Shown here: one piece after another, positions 1 to 9,407 of the stretch
How positions within the stretch are numbered: the stretch's first letter is position 1
Layout of the letters: the number at the start of each line of letters is the position of its first letter
Origin: Alkalihalobacillus alcalophilus ATCC 27647 = CGMCC 1.3604
Lineage (GTDB): Bacteria; Bacillota; Bacilli; Bacillales; Bacillaceae_D
Length of the DNA: 56,485 nt
Direction of reading: 5' to 3'
NCBI RefSeq assembly: GCF_000292245.2
Contig: NZ_ALPT02000021.1
Coordinates: forward strand, 1 to 56,485
The notes under the pieces: model-generated
The model's database searches: none
Told to the model about the DNA's origin: nothing
What the model saw: only the letters and a program-made list of their open reading frames with translations
Translations under genes and position numbers: made by a program

Positions 1-331
1 TCCAAGATTAGGGTGCGAATTATTTTATAGGTAATGAAACCCACGCAAATCCAAGATTAGGGTGCGAATAAATTGTAATAGGTAATGAAAAGCAAGCAAA
101 TCCAAGATTAGAGTGCGAATAAATTGTAATAGGTAATGAAACCCACGCAAATCCAAGATTAGGGTGCGAATTATTTTATAGGTAATGAAACCCACGCAAA
201 TCCAAGATTAGAGTGCGAATTATGTGCAATAGGTAATGAAAAGCAAGCAAACTCAAGATTAGAGTGCGAATAAATCATAATAGGTAATAAAAACCAAGCA
301 AATCCGAAATTAGGGTGCAAATTCTTGATAG
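1..331. repeat. Tandem repeat array, 49/51-bp units, family A
   Basis: Six full units begin at 1, 50, 101, 152, 201 and 252, with a degenerate seventh at 303. Unit lengths are 49, 51, 51, 49, 51 and 51 bp. Units 1 and 4 are identical. Each carries the core TTAGRGTGCGAAT and, about 13 bp later, TAGGTAATGAAA. The same two cores in the same orientation make up the array at 11308-11817. Stops interrupt every frame that I followed, so this is not coding. Function unknown. Confidence 0.9.
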
Positions 332-426
332 ATTAACTCTTTGAACTAGGATTCCTACAAAAAATCGGCTAAACTGTTGAGAGATGATTGTGCTTCGGTT
401 TTAGCTGTGTATAGGAGGAATGGATT

Positions 427-1416
427 GTGGATGATGAGTTTGCTTTTATTGATAGTGTGACACCAACAGGAACAAAACAAGAAGGCTTAGTCGTTGGGAT
501 TGGTGATGATGCGGCCATGTATCAGGCGACTGAGGGGTTTAATCAAGTCATTTGTGTTGATACGATGGTTGAGGGAATTCATTTTCGGAAGGATACATTA
601 ACTCCTTATCAAATTGGTCGAAAAGTACTTGCGATTAATTTAAGCGATATTGCGGCTATGGGAGCTATTCCACGATATTTTGTCGTTTCCATTGCGGTTC
701 CGTCTACATGGAATGAAGAGGAGTTGCAGGAGATTTATCGAGGAATGAATGAATTAGCAGAGCGATATAATGTTGATTTAATTGGTGGAGATACGGTTTC
801 AACAAACTCAGCACTTGTGTTAACAATTACGACTACAGGTGAAGTGGAACAAGGAAAAATGCTTTTAAGAAGTGTGGCTAAACCTGGTGATATCGTTTTT
901 TTAACTGGTGAAGTTGGGGGCTCGGCTGCGGGGCTAGACCTCTTAAATAAGAGGGGATTAGAAGGTCCTTATACAGAAGAAGAGATGACATTAGTCAAAA
1001 TTCACCAAGAACCGAAACCGCAAATTGAAGCGGGGCGAATTTTGGCTGAAATCAAGGAACGAGTTGCTTTAAATGATGTTAGTGATGGGGTTGCAAGTGA
1101 AGCGAATGAATTAGCGACCGCAAGTCAAGTGACGATTGAAATCGATGCTCAGTGTTTGCCAGGTCAATTAACAACTAGTTACAAAACGAGAGAACAAGCT
1201 TTGGAGTGGGCCTTATTTGGTGGGGAAGATTTTCAACTAATCGGAACGACTTCGGAAACGGCTTTCCCAAAATTGGTTCAACTTTTTAAAGAAAAAGGAA
1301 TACGATTAACAGCAATCGGCAAAGTTTATGAGGGAAAACCAGAAGTTTGGTTAAAGGATCGCAATAAAAAGGGTAAACTGGATCGAAAAGGTTATAACCA
1401 TTTTCAAAAAAGGTGA
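427..1416 (+). CDS. thiL: Thiamine-monophosphate kinase
   Basis: ThiL phosphorylates thiamine monophosphate to the active cofactor thiamine diphosphate, using ATP, in the cytoplasm. The 329-residue protein has the family's N-terminal GIGDDAA segment, the Mg/ATP-binding stretch around VDTMVEGIHF and NLSDIAAMGA, and the C-terminal ALFGGEDFQL motif. The GTG start at 427 is chosen because AGGAGG lies seven bases upstream and the next residues (DDEFAFID) match the usual ThiL N-terminus. It heads a tightly packed run with tsaE, tsaB, rimI and tsaD. The call is secure from family motifs and the conserved Bacillus gene order. Confidence 0.96.
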   Translation: MDDEFAFIDSVTPTGTKQEGLVVGIGDDAAMYQATEGFNQVICVDTMVEGIHFRKDTLTPYQIGRKVLAINLSDIAAMGAIPRYFVVSIAVPSTWNEEELQEIYRGMNELAERYNVDLIGGDTVSTNSALVLTITTTGEVEQGKMLLRSVAKPGDIVFLTGEVGGSAAGLDLLNKRGLEGPYTEEEMTLVKIHQEPKPQIEAGRILAEIKERVALNDVSDGVASEANELATASQVTIEIDAQCLPGQLTTSYKTREQALEWALFGGEDFQLIGTTSETAFPKLVQLFKEKGIRLTAIGKVYEGKPEVWLKDRNKKGKLDRKGYNHFQKR

Positions 1417-1421
1417 TAAAA

Positions 1422-1877
1422 ATGAATGAATATATGAAGAAGACAAGTTCACCGGAAGAGACGATGGACTTTGCGACAAAATTAGGGCAGTATTTGAAAC
1501 CAGGAACGGTCCTTACATTAGAAGGTGACTTAGGGGCAGGAAAAACCCATTTTACGAAAGGGTTAGCTAAAGGACTTGGTGTGAAAAGAGTCGTTAATAG
1601 CCCTACTTTTACGATTATAAAAGAGTATAAGGGAAAGATGCCTCTTTATCATATGGACGTTTATCGTTTAGATGATAGTAGTGAAGATATAGGTTTAGAT
1701 GAGTATTTTTATGGGGAAGGGCTTACTGTTGTTGAATGGGCGAGTCGCATTCAAGAGCAACTGCCAAAAGAACGTTTAGAAGTTGAGATTTTCCGTGTAG
1801 GAGATACAGAACGAAAAATCGTGATTCGTCCGATTGGGGCGGAGTTTGAGCAATTATGTGAGGAGATCATTGTATGA
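1422..1877 (+). CDS. tsaE: tRNA t6A biosynthesis ATPase TsaE
   Basis: TsaE is the small P-loop ATPase that acts with TsaB and TsaD to transfer threonylcarbamoyl-AMP onto A37 of ANN-decoding tRNAs. The protein of 151 residues shows the Walker A motif GDLGAGKT at about 35-42 and the family segments SPTFTIIKEY and YHMDVYRL. A GTG at 1413 is in frame, but the ATG at 1422 has AAGGTG about eight bases upstream and gives the normal N-terminus. It lies six bases after the thiL stop and overlaps tsaB by four bases, implying translational coupling. Confidence 0.95.
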   Translation: MNEYMKKTSSPEETMDFATKLGQYLKPGTVLTLEGDLGAGKTHFTKGLAKGLGVKRVVNSPTFTIIKEYKGKMPLYHMDVYRLDDSSEDIGLDEYFYGEGLTVVEWASRIQEQLPKERLEVEIFRVGDTERKIVIRPIGAEFEQLCEEIIV

Positions 1878-2584
1878 GTAAAGTGTTAGCGATTGATACA
1901 TCATCATTTGTCCTAGGCGTCGCTATTATGGACGGTGAGCGTGTACTAGGAGAGATTGTGACCAATAGCAAAAAAAATCATGCGTTACGCTTAATGCCGG
2001 CTATTTCAAAGTTAATGGAAGAGTTAAATATCGTACCGACAGAGCTAGAACGGATCGTTGTTGCAAATGGACCAGGTTCTTATACAGGGGTTCGAATTGG
2101 TGTCACAACAGCGAAAACATTAGCATGGTCATTAAATATTCCGCTCGTGATGGTATCTAGTCTTGAGGTCATGGCACAAGCAGGGAGGTTTTATCCAAAT
2201 AAGATTGTTCCATTAATCGATGCGAGAAGAGGTCAAGTGTATACGGGACTTTATGAAGCGTACGGGGATGAGGTAAAACCACTTGGTTCGGACAAGCTTG
2301 TGTTGTTAAGTGATTGGCTTACTGTTTTAAAAGCAGAGGGGGACTCTGTTCTTTTTGTCGGCCAAGATGTGGAATTGCACCGAGATGTGATTGTCGAGGC
2401 ACTTGGTGATAAAGCGAAGTTTGCTCCAGTGTCGGTTCAATTACCAAGGCCAACAGAACTGGGTTTACTCGGTCAAAAGAAAGAAGCTGAGGCGAATGTT
2501 CACGTAGTAACACCGCAATACTTGCAATTAGCTGAAGCAGAAGTGAAATGGAAAGCAGAGCAAGAGGCGAAAAGCCATGATTGA
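1874..2584 (+). CDS. tsaB: tRNA t6A biosynthesis scaffold protein TsaB
   Basis: TsaB is the inactive paralogue of TsaD and its binding partner in the t6A complex. The 236-residue product opens with the ASKHA-fold strand VLAIDTSSFVLGVAI and has the family hallmark NGPGSYTGVRIGVTTAK, followed by the IDARRGQVYTGLY segment. It overlaps tsaE by four bases (ATGA) and rimI by eight, so the cluster is one transcriptional unit. The metal-binding HxxxH motif of TsaD is absent, as expected for TsaB. Confidence 0.95.
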   Translation: MSKVLAIDTSSFVLGVAIMDGERVLGEIVTNSKKNHALRLMPAISKLMEELNIVPTELERIVVANGPGSYTGVRIGVTTAKTLAWSLNIPLVMVSSLEVMAQAGRFYPNKIVPLIDARRGQVYTGLYEAYGDEVKPLGSDKLVLLSDWLTVLKAEGDSVLFVGQDVELHRDVIVEALGDKAKFAPVSVQLPRPTELGLLGQKKEAEANVHVVTPQYLQLAEAEVKWKAEQEAKSHD

Positions 2585-3032
2585 ACAAAATAAAGCATCG
2601 ATACGCTTTATGATAAAGGATGACATTGAGAAAATTGTGGAAGTAGAACAAAATGCTTTTACAACGCCATGGACACATGAGGTTTTTGAGCAGGAGTTAG
2701 AGGTTAACAAATTTGCTCACTATTTAGTATATGAAAAAGACGAAAAGATTGTTGGGTATTGTGGGGTTTGGATTATTACAGAAGAAGCTCAAGTAACGAA
2801 TATTGCCGTCCACTCTGATTTTCGTGGTCACGGATACGGAGAGGAATTGCTTGATTATGCCCTTAGCTACTCGAAGTTAATGGGGGCAAATCGTATCTCT
2901 CTTGAAGTTCGCTTGTCCAATATCGTCGCACAAAATTTATATAAAAAATTAGGTTTTCAGCCAGGTGGAATTCGAAAAAATTATTATGCAGATAATCAAG
3001 AAGATGCATTAGTGATGTGGGTGAAATTATGA
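2577..3032 (+). CDS. rimI: Ribosomal protein S18 alanine N-acetyltransferase
   Basis: RimI is a GNAT-fold enzyme that transfers acetyl from acetyl-CoA to protein N-termini, classically ribosomal protein S18. The 151-residue protein contains the acetyl-CoA pyrophosphate loop in VTNIAVHSDFRGHGYGEELL and the C-terminal segment NLYKKLGFQPGGIRKNYY, where the tyrosine serves as general acid in RimI. It starts inside the end of tsaB and overlaps tsaD by four bases. The position between tsaB and tsaD is the standard Bacillus arrangement. Confidence 0.93.
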   Translation: MIEQNKASIRFMIKDDIEKIVEVEQNAFTTPWTHEVFEQELEVNKFAHYLVYEKDEKIVGYCGVWIITEEAQVTNIAVHSDFRGHGYGEELLDYALSYSKLMGANRISLEVRLSNIVAQNLYKKLGFQPGGIRKNYYADNQEDALVMWVKL

Positions 3033-4048
3033 TAAAAGAACGGGAACTAATCTTAGCGATAGAAACGAGTTGTGATGAAACTTCAGCAGCTGTGATTGAA
3101 AAGGGTGATACGATTTTAAGTAATGTCGTCTCTTCGCAAATTGAAAGTCATAAACGTTTTGGTGGTGTTGTTCCAGAAGTAGCCTCAAGGCATCATGTGG
3201 AACAAATTACTTTAATTATTGAAGAAGCGATGTCTGATGCTAATGTCGGGTTTGAAGATTTATCCGCTGTTGCGGTCACAGAGGGACCAGGACTAGTGGG
3301 GGCGTTATTAGTTGGGGTTCATGCGGCAAAGGCGATTGCATTTGCTCATCAACTGCCACTTATCGGTGTCCATCATATTGCGGGCCATATCTATGCGAAT
3401 CAATTAGTGAAAGAGCTTCAATATCCATTACTTACTCTTGTCGTCTCAGGTGGACATACAGAGCTCGTCTATATGGAATCAGAAGGTCAATTTGAAATCA
3501 TTGGAGAAACTAGAGATGATGCTGTCGGGGAAGCTTATGATAAAGTCGCTCGGACGTTAGGATTACCGTATCCAGGCGGTCCACATATTGATCGCTTAGC
3601 AGCTGAAGGTGAACGAGCGGTTGAATTACCGCGAGCTTGGCTTGAACCAGATTCTTATGATTTTAGCTTTAGTGGTTTAAAATCGGCTGTTATTAATACG
3701 GTTCATAATGAGAAACAAAAAGGAAGAGAAGTTAATCCAGCAAATGTTGCTCGCGGTTTTCAGGAAAGTGTAATCGATGTACTTGTCACCAAAACAAAAA
3801 GAGCAACAGAAAATTATCCGGTAAAGCAGCTTTTGTTAGCGGGTGGAGTGGCAGCTAATAGCGGACTTAGAAACGAGTTAGAGACTACATTTTCCGATTC
3901 TGAAGTTGAATTAATTATTCCACCACTCTCATTATGTACGGATAACGCTGCAATGATTGGAGCGGCAGCCAGTTTGAAGTTCAGGCGCCAGCAATTTAGT
4001 GATTATGCCTTAAATGGAAACCCCGGATTAGATTTGGAAAGTCAATAA
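3029..4048 (+). CDS. tsaD: tRNA N6-threonylcarbamoyladenosine transferase TsaD
   Basis: TsaD (formerly Gcp) is the catalytic subunit that attaches the threonylcarbamoyl group to A37 of tRNA. From the ATG at 3029 the protein has 339 residues. ILAIETSCDETSAAV starts the ASKHA fold, HHIAGH (about 115-120) is the metal-binding motif, VVSGGHTEL is the nucleotide loop, and LCTDNAAMIGAA near the end supplies the conserved Asp. A GTG at 3017 is also in frame, but the ATG gives the usual start and a four-base overlap with rimI. A hairpin terminator follows. Confidence 0.96.
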   Translation: MIKERELILAIETSCDETSAAVIEKGDTILSNVVSSQIESHKRFGGVVPEVASRHHVEQITLIIEEAMSDANVGFEDLSAVAVTEGPGLVGALLVGVHAAKAIAFAHQLPLIGVHHIAGHIYANQLVKELQYPLLTLVVSGGHTELVYMESEGQFEIIGETRDDAVGEAYDKVARTLGLPYPGGPHIDRLAAEGERAVELPRAWLEPDSYDFSFSGLKSAVINTVHNEKQKGREVNPANVARGFQESVIDVLVTKTKRATENYPVKQLLLAGGVAANSGLRNELETTFSDSEVELIIPPLSLCTDNAAMIGAAASLKFRRQQFSDYALNGNPGLDLESQ

Positions 4049-4063
4049 CAGTGAGCCTTTAAG

Positions 4064-4127
4064 TAAAAAAACCGTTCTTTTTAAATGGTTGTGTAAAACT
4101 CCATTTTTTCAAAAGAGCGGTTTTTTG
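4064..4127 (+). terminator. Rho-independent terminator of the thiL-tsaD operon
   Basis: An A-rich arm with the core AACCGTTCTTTT (from about 4069) can pair with AAAAGAGCGGTT (about 4111-4122), followed by a T run. The loop is long, about 30 bases. Confidence 0.8.
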
Positions 4128-4191
4128 TATTCTTTGTAATGGTGGAATCAGTAAAGAAAGGAATAGCGAAAGAAGTAGCTCACCTATTCTA

Positions 4192-4611
4192 CTAAGTAAA
4201 AGAGGGATTACTAGTTACGATCGCTATGTGAATTTCAATTTCTCCGTTAGGGTAGTATTTTTCAAAATCATATGAATAAGCTCTCTCTAATGTCCCCGCT
4301 TCTTCTTGTTCCCAGATTTTCTTCCAAGTATTAAAGATACCTTGTTCTTCTGTTGTATCGACTTTAAAGATATCGTAGCTCTCGCTTTTTGGTATTTCTA
4401 TAAAAGGTCCCGCGTTGTTATTTTCAACTGCAACGCTTAATGAATAATCGCCTTTATAATTGCTTTCATACTCATAATAGACCCCGTATTTAATACAATC
4501 TTTTTCATTGAGCTTATTATAAGCCTCTTTCCACATTTCGGTGATTCGTTGCAAAATTTGTTGATCATGAAAATTATTTGTTCTTATGCTATTAATGATT
4601 GATAATTTCAA
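4192..4611 (-). CDS. Effector-binding-domain protein (GyrI/AraC-effector-like)
   Basis: About 139 residues with the layout of stand-alone effector-binding proteins (GyrI-like, the ligand domain of AraC/BmrR-type activators): an N-terminal QRITEMWKEAYNKL helix, a GVYYEYESNYKGDYSLSVAVE strand block, and a final DFEKYYPNGEIEIHIAI. No DNA-binding domain is present. The longest frame uses a GTG at 4620, but AAGGGTGA lies about six bases before a TTG at 4611, so I prefer that start. It is convergent with tsaD and unlinked to its neighbours in function. The ligand cannot be told from sequence. Confidence 0.65.
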   Translation of the reverse strand: MKLSIINSIRTNNFHDQQILQRITEMWKEAYNKLNEKDCIKYGVYYEYESNYKGDYSLSVAVENNNAGPFIEIPKSESYDIFKVDTTEEQGIFNTWKKIWEQEEAGTLERAYSYDFEKYYPNGEIEIHIAIVTSNPSFT

Positions 4612-4854
4612 TATTCTCACCCTTTTCTATAATTGATGGTTCTTATCGGTATTTCCTTTCTTCTTTGCTCAACTACTTGTTACTTGGAAGTGAAGTCTAC
4701 TCCTAATGATACTATAAAATAGTAAAAAAATCCCTTTTATATAGTAGGAGAAATAATTTTAAAAAAATAGTCTTTTGAAACAAGTTTTCTTACATAAGAT
4801 GGCAGAAATTGAGTCATACTAAAGAGAAAAGACCCAGTCTTATAGTCAAGAAAG

Positions 4855-5041
4855 TTGTGCACAAAAGTTGTTAACAAAACTGTGGATAATGTGGGTAACG
4901 TAAAAAAACTGCTGATTTAAAAAGAGGTTAACTGTGGTTAACTGAAAATGTGGATAACCTTGGGTGGATCGTGGATTATTATAAAAAGTATGATAGGAAT
5001 AGGATTTGTCCTGTGTATAAAGTTGTGGGTAATGTGGATAT
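4855..5041 (-). promoter_or_regulatory. DnaA-box cluster between tsaD and ydiF
   Basis: On the + strand the inverse consensus TGTGGATAA occurs perfectly at 4881-4889 and 4949-4957. It occurs with one mismatch at 4890-4898, 4933-4941, 5012-5020, 5024-5032 and 5033-5041, and weaker matches lie at 4855-4863 and 4970-4978. All seven good sites face the same way (TTATCCACA on the minus strand) within about 160 bp. From memory, B. subtilis has DnaA-box clusters outside oriC, one of them next to gcp (tsaD), so position and density agree with a conserved DnaA-titrating site. Confidence 0.8.
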
Positions 5042-5068
5042 GTCAGAAAATATTGAAAGGTAGAACGT

Positions 5069-7287
5069 ATGTTTTTGAAAAAAGTAATCCCGCTTATTCT
5101 TTTTTCTTTTTTATTGTTATTTCGGTTGGCGAAGCTGCAACGACTGACCTTTCTGCTTCTGAACATCATACTATAGTCATAGTTCCACACTTTTCATTTG
5201 AAGATGCCAAAGCATTAATTGAAAAGGAAGAGGAACCTTTTTTATGGACGAAAGCGAATATCGGAGCGATGAATGTTCGACCAGATGGTGCTTATCAATA
5301 TTTGAATAATATGGTCACACTTGCTGCTGGAGCGAAGGCAAAAGGTGTGGAGATGTGGAATGCATATGAAGTAGATGAAACGATTGAAGGTGTTCCATTA
5401 AAAGAAGTGATGTTGCAAGTAATAGGAGAAGAAGGTTTGGAAACGTCGGGGGCACTATTACATCCCTTGTTTTACAAACTGCAAACGATTAATGCAAACA
5501 CTTCCTACCGTGCAAAAATAGGTCATCTTGGACAAATGTTAAAAGAAGGTGAGGTGGACCGATTTGTTTTAGGTCATAGCGATACAATTGACAACAAAAT
5601 AAGGTATGGTTCGCTATTAACCATTGATAATGAAGGGAAAACCGATGGGGTATTAGCCAGTGCTGTGAAGGCCAATCGTTATGCTCCTTTTGCGATGGAA
5701 ATGGATACAGAATTTATTCTCAATGAGTTAAATCAACGACGCAATGAAGTGAATCGTTCCTTTTTTGTAATTGAATGGGGGGATCTTTTTCGATTAGATC
5801 AATTAAAAGCGGAAATGAAACCAAGTCATTATCAAGCTGTAAAAGAGAGACAATTAGCTCGGTTGCAAGATTTTTTGCAGGAAGTGATTGGTGGGTCGCA
5901 AAGTTCTGTTTGGTTACTAGCTCCAATGATGGACACGGATTCTTTTCAACGTAAAGAGCAGCTCGCCCCTGTTTTTTATTGGGGGGAAGAGGTGGACGGT
6001 GGTGGCTTTTTAACATCACCAACAACAAGGCAAACATATTTAGTAGGCAGCATTGATTTTGTTCCAACGGTTTTATCACAACTGAAATTGTCACAAGAGG
6101 ATTTAATGTTACCGGGCAAACCGATGGTGATCGAGCATTCAGAAAGATTGTCTCATGAAGGACTTTTTTCAGAAGTGAGCCACATTGTCCAAATTTTTAA
6201 AACTCGATCACGGGTACTCTCCATCTTTATATTGAGTCTTGTTGCTTTACTTTTTGCGGCTGGTTTTGTGTTTATTTTTTTACGGAAAAATCAACTTGCT
6301 TTAATGTGGGTTAAGGTGACTTTACTGGCGGCTTGGTGTTCTTTATTATTTTTCCTTCTATTGGTTCCTTTCAGCCGCTATTTAAATGAGGTTGGTTTCT
6401 TAGCTCTTTTAATCGGTTGTTCGATGTTATTAGGCTTTCTTATTTACCGTTTTTGTAAAGTGCCTATTTCAGTTGCCGCCGGACTTGTTTTTGTTGCTCT
6501 TACAGTCGATGTTTTAACAGGGGGTGCCTTGATTCAACGTTCTTATTTAGGGTTTGATCCGATTATTGGGGCGAGGTATTATGGCATTGGTAATGAGTAT
6601 GGCGGTGTGTATATTATTGCAGTTATGGCGATGCTTGTTCATTTTTTAAGCAGGAAAAAAACGGATCTCATTCTCGTTTCAACAGTGCTGCTATTTTTAC
6701 TATTTGTCCTAGCTTCACAAGCATATGGGACCAATGCAGGTGGAACATTATCGGCCGCAATTGCTTATGCTGTACTTGTAATGAAGATGTATAGTGGCTC
6801 AATTCAGACGAAAACGTTGTGGATGGCAGGTTTCTTTGCTCTAATTGGAGGAGTTGTTCTCTTGTATATGATGCAATTGTTAGGAGTACAAAGCCATATT
6901 GGATTAGCCTTTGAACGGTTGCTTAGTGGCGATTTTGTTTATATCCAAGATATGATCATTAGAAAACTGACGATGAATTATAAAATTCTGAGGCATTCTA
7001 ATTGGACGTTGCTTTTTGCGACGAGCTATCTCGTTGTCGCCGTGCTGATCTGGAGAACGAGAAAGCAATTTTTGGATGTTAGAAAAAGACTTTTTCTACA
7101 AGCTGGAGTGATCGCATCGATTGCGCTGCTTTTATTAAATGATTCTGGTGTTGTAGCCGCCGCAACTTCGATGTTTTGTGTTGTTGCTTCTTATTGCTAT
7201 TGGCTTTTAGAAAATTTTCAAGTGACGATGAATTCTGAGTTGGATTATCGTAAAGAAAAGGAGAGTACAACGGAAAGTTCGTCATAA
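5069..7287 (+). pseudogene. Large membrane protein with exported alkaline-phosphatase-like domain; apparent frameshift in signal peptide
   Basis: The main frame encodes about 730 residues: an exported half resembling the alkaline-phosphatase / phosphoglycerate-mutase superfamily (TIVIVPHFSFEDA near the start, later GSIDFVPTVLSQL), then 9-11 hydrophobic helices with the motif GARYYGIGNEYGGV. The best start is ATG 5069, with GAAAGG upstream and a classical signal peptide (MFLKKVIPLILFSF), but it is one base out of frame with the rest. One extra T in the T6 run at 5107-5112 would join them. The in-frame alternative start at 4948 falls inside the DnaA boxes and lacks a ribosome site. The cause could be a sequencing error, a mutation, or -1 slippage at T TTT TTA (5107-5113). 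Function unknown. Confidence 0.7.
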
Positions 7288-7296
7288 AGAAAAAAG

Positions 7297-7343
7297 GAAA
7301 ACCACCTTTAGCAGTTAATGTCTAACTGTTCAAGGTGGTTTTT
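7297..7343. terminator. Bidirectional terminator between convergent genes
   Basis: AAAACCACCTT (7298 on) pairs with AAGGTGGTTTT ending at about 7342; an inner CAGTTA/TAACTG stem extends it. A and T tracts on both sides let it serve the membrane-protein gene and ydiF. Confidence 0.9.
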
Positions 7344-7345
7344 GC

Positions 7346-9268
7346 TTAACTTTCGATTTGTAATGTTTCCCATTCTTCCATAAGTTGTTCAGTTGCCGCT
7401 TTTGCTTCGTCAATCTTGGTTTGAATTTCGAGAGCTTTTTCGTGATCGGCATATACTTCTGGATTGCATAGAAGTTCTTCGCCTACTGCTATATCTATTT
7501 CTAACTTTTCGATCGTTGTTTCAATTTCTTCAATTCGTCTTAGTCTTTGTCGCTCTTGACGTTTCACTTCTTTATCACGCGTAAAAGAAGTTGTTTTTGC
7601 CTGTTTTTCCTCAGGAGTATTTTCTGCTTCCCTTAAACGAATACGTTCCTTATTTTCCGCTTTCTTTTCAATATAATAATCATAATCACCGAGGTAGTCG
7701 ATGGCTGTGCCAGAATCAAGTTCAGTGACTCGAGTGGCAATCCTATTTAAAAAGTAACGGTCATGTGAAACGAAAAGAAGCGTTCCAGGGTAATCAATAA
7801 GGGCGGATTCAAGCACCTCCTTTGCATCAAGGTCTAAGTGGTTGGTCGGTTCATCTAAAATTAGAAAATTGGCCTTTTGCATCATCAACTTCGCTAAAGC
7901 TAGCCGAGCTTTTTCTCCACCACTTAAGCTAGAGACGGGTTTGAGAACATCGTCACCACTAAATAAAAAGTTTCCAAGCACCGTACGAATTTCTTTTTCA
8001 GGATGGAGGGAATACTCATCCCAAAGCTCATGTAGCACTTGTTTATTCGAATGTAGCTTCGCTTGTTCCTGATCGTAATAGCCAATTTTCACATTACTTC
8101 CTAATTTAATCGTGCCCCTTGTTTCTTTTAATTGTTTTGTGAGCGTCTTGAGCAAGGTCGATTTCCCGGCCCCATTTGGTCCAACAACAGCTACACTTTC
8201 GCCGCGATTGACTTCAAGGGATAATTCAGAGAAAATTGGCGTCTTGTCATAGCAAACTTCTAAATCAGAAACACGTAACACTTCATTCCCCGTTTGTTTA
8301 TCAATATCAAAGATAAAGTTTGCCGACTTTTCCGAGCCACTTGGTCGATCAAGCTTGTCGATTCGCTCGAGTTGTTTACGACGGCTTTGGGCTCTTTTCG
8401 TTGTTGAGGCACGTGCGATATTTCTTTGCACAAAGTCTTCCAGCTTAGCAATTTGTTCTTGTTGTTTCTCGAATTGTTTTAACTCTAACTCATATCGTTT
8501 GGCCTTTTCATCTAAATAAGCACTGTAGTTCCCCGGAAATTTTGTCGATTTCGTTCGAGAGATTTCAACAACTTGTCCAACGACTTGGTCTAAGAAGTAA
8601 CGGTCATGTGAGACGATTAAGATAGCCCCTTTGTAATTGGATAAATATTGCTCAAGCCATGTTAACGTCTCGATGTCTAAATGGTTGGTTGGTTCATCCA
8701 AAATTAATAAATCAGGTTTTGTTAATAAAAGTTTCCCTAGAGCTAAACGGGTTTTTTGTCCACCACTTAAGTTCGAAATTTTCGTATCATAACGAAAAGA
8801 AGAGAAGTTTAATCCAGAAAGCACGCCACGAATATCGGCTTCGTACTGATAGCCACCTTTATCTTTAAAGATAATTTGCAACTCATCGTATTCACTTAAA
8901 ATTTTCGAGTAGGCGATTTCATCTTGTTGTAGCTTTGGATCAGACATTTGTTGCTCGAGTGTTCTCAGCTTTTGTTCCATTTCAATTAATGCGGCAAATA
9001 CGGTTAGCATTTCATCCCAAATGGAAAGAGTTGATTCTAAGCCGGTATCTTGGGCTAGATATCCAAGTTCGACTTCCTTAGGTTTAATAATATCGCCGCC
9101 GTCATAAGAGAGCTGTCCTGCGATTATTTTTAAAAGAGTTGATTTCCCAGCCCCGTTCCTTCCAACTAAGGCAATTCTTTCCCCTGTTTGTACTTCTAGC
9201 TTTATATTTGATAAAATTGGTTCAGCACCAAAAGATTTTGAGATATTGACGCATTGTAAAATAATCAT
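7346..9268 (-). CDS. ydiF: ABC-F family ATPase, YdiF-like
   Basis: A 640-residue soluble protein with two ATP-binding cassettes and no membrane segments. The first has Walker A GRNGAGKST and signature LSGGQKTRLALGKLL; the second has GPNGAGKST and LSGGEKARLALAKLM; both end in LDEPTNHLD. The linker is long, charged and helical (ELKQFEKQQEQIAKLEDF), and the last 90 residues form a coiled coil. ABC-F proteins act at the ribosomal E site on stalled or antibiotic-bound ribosomes. The position next to rex matches B. subtilis ydiF. It is read opposite to its neighbours. Confidence 0.92.
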   Translation of the reverse strand: MIILQCVNISKSFGAEPILSNIKLEVQTGERIALVGRNGAGKSTLLKIIAGQLSYDGGDIIKPKEVELGYLAQDTGLESTLSIWDEMLTVFAALIEMEQKLRTLEQQMSDPKLQQDEIAYSKILSEYDELQIIFKDKGGYQYEADIRGVLSGLNFSSFRYDTKISNLSGGQKTRLALGKLLLTKPDLLILDEPTNHLDIETLTWLEQYLSNYKGAILIVSHDRYFLDQVVGQVVEISRTKSTKFPGNYSAYLDEKAKRYELELKQFEKQQEQIAKLEDFVQRNIARASTTKRAQSRRKQLERIDKLDRPSGSEKSANFIFDIDKQTGNEVLRVSDLEVCYDKTPIFSELSLEVNRGESVAVVGPNGAGKSTLLKTLTKQLKETRGTIKLGSNVKIGYYDQEQAKLHSNKQVLHELWDEYSLHPEKEIRTVLGNFLFSGDDVLKPVSSLSGGEKARLALAKLMMQKANFLILDEPTNHLDLDAKEVLESALIDYPGTLLFVSHDRYFLNRIATRVTELDSGTAIDYLGDYDYYIEKKAENKERIRLREAENTPEEKQAKTTSFTRDKEVKRQERQRLRRIEEIETTIEKLEIDIAVGEELLCNPEVYADHEKALEIQTKIDEAKAATEQLMEEWETLQIES

Positions 9269-9407
9269 TTAAGATCCCTTCCCAAAAAAACGCTTTTGTT
9301 TATCGTTCCTTTACTAAGTAGAATAAAGTTGAAATATTCAATAACTACTTATTAGTGTAGCTTAAATGGACGCTTTCAACAACTTATTGACTATTGAGTC
9401 TAGATGG

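Noticed and set aside
1..331. CRISPR array
   Set aside because: Repeats are contiguous 49/51-bp units without unique spacers and no cas genes are present.
4855..5041. Chromosomal origin oriC
   Set aside because: No dnaA, dnaN or AT-rich unwinding element of the usual kind; context is the tsaD-ydiF gap.
4948..5068. In-frame upstream start for the membrane protein (ATG 4948)
   Set aside because: It lies inside the DnaA boxes, has no ribosome site, and gives a non-signal N-terminus; ATG 5069 is far better though out of frame.
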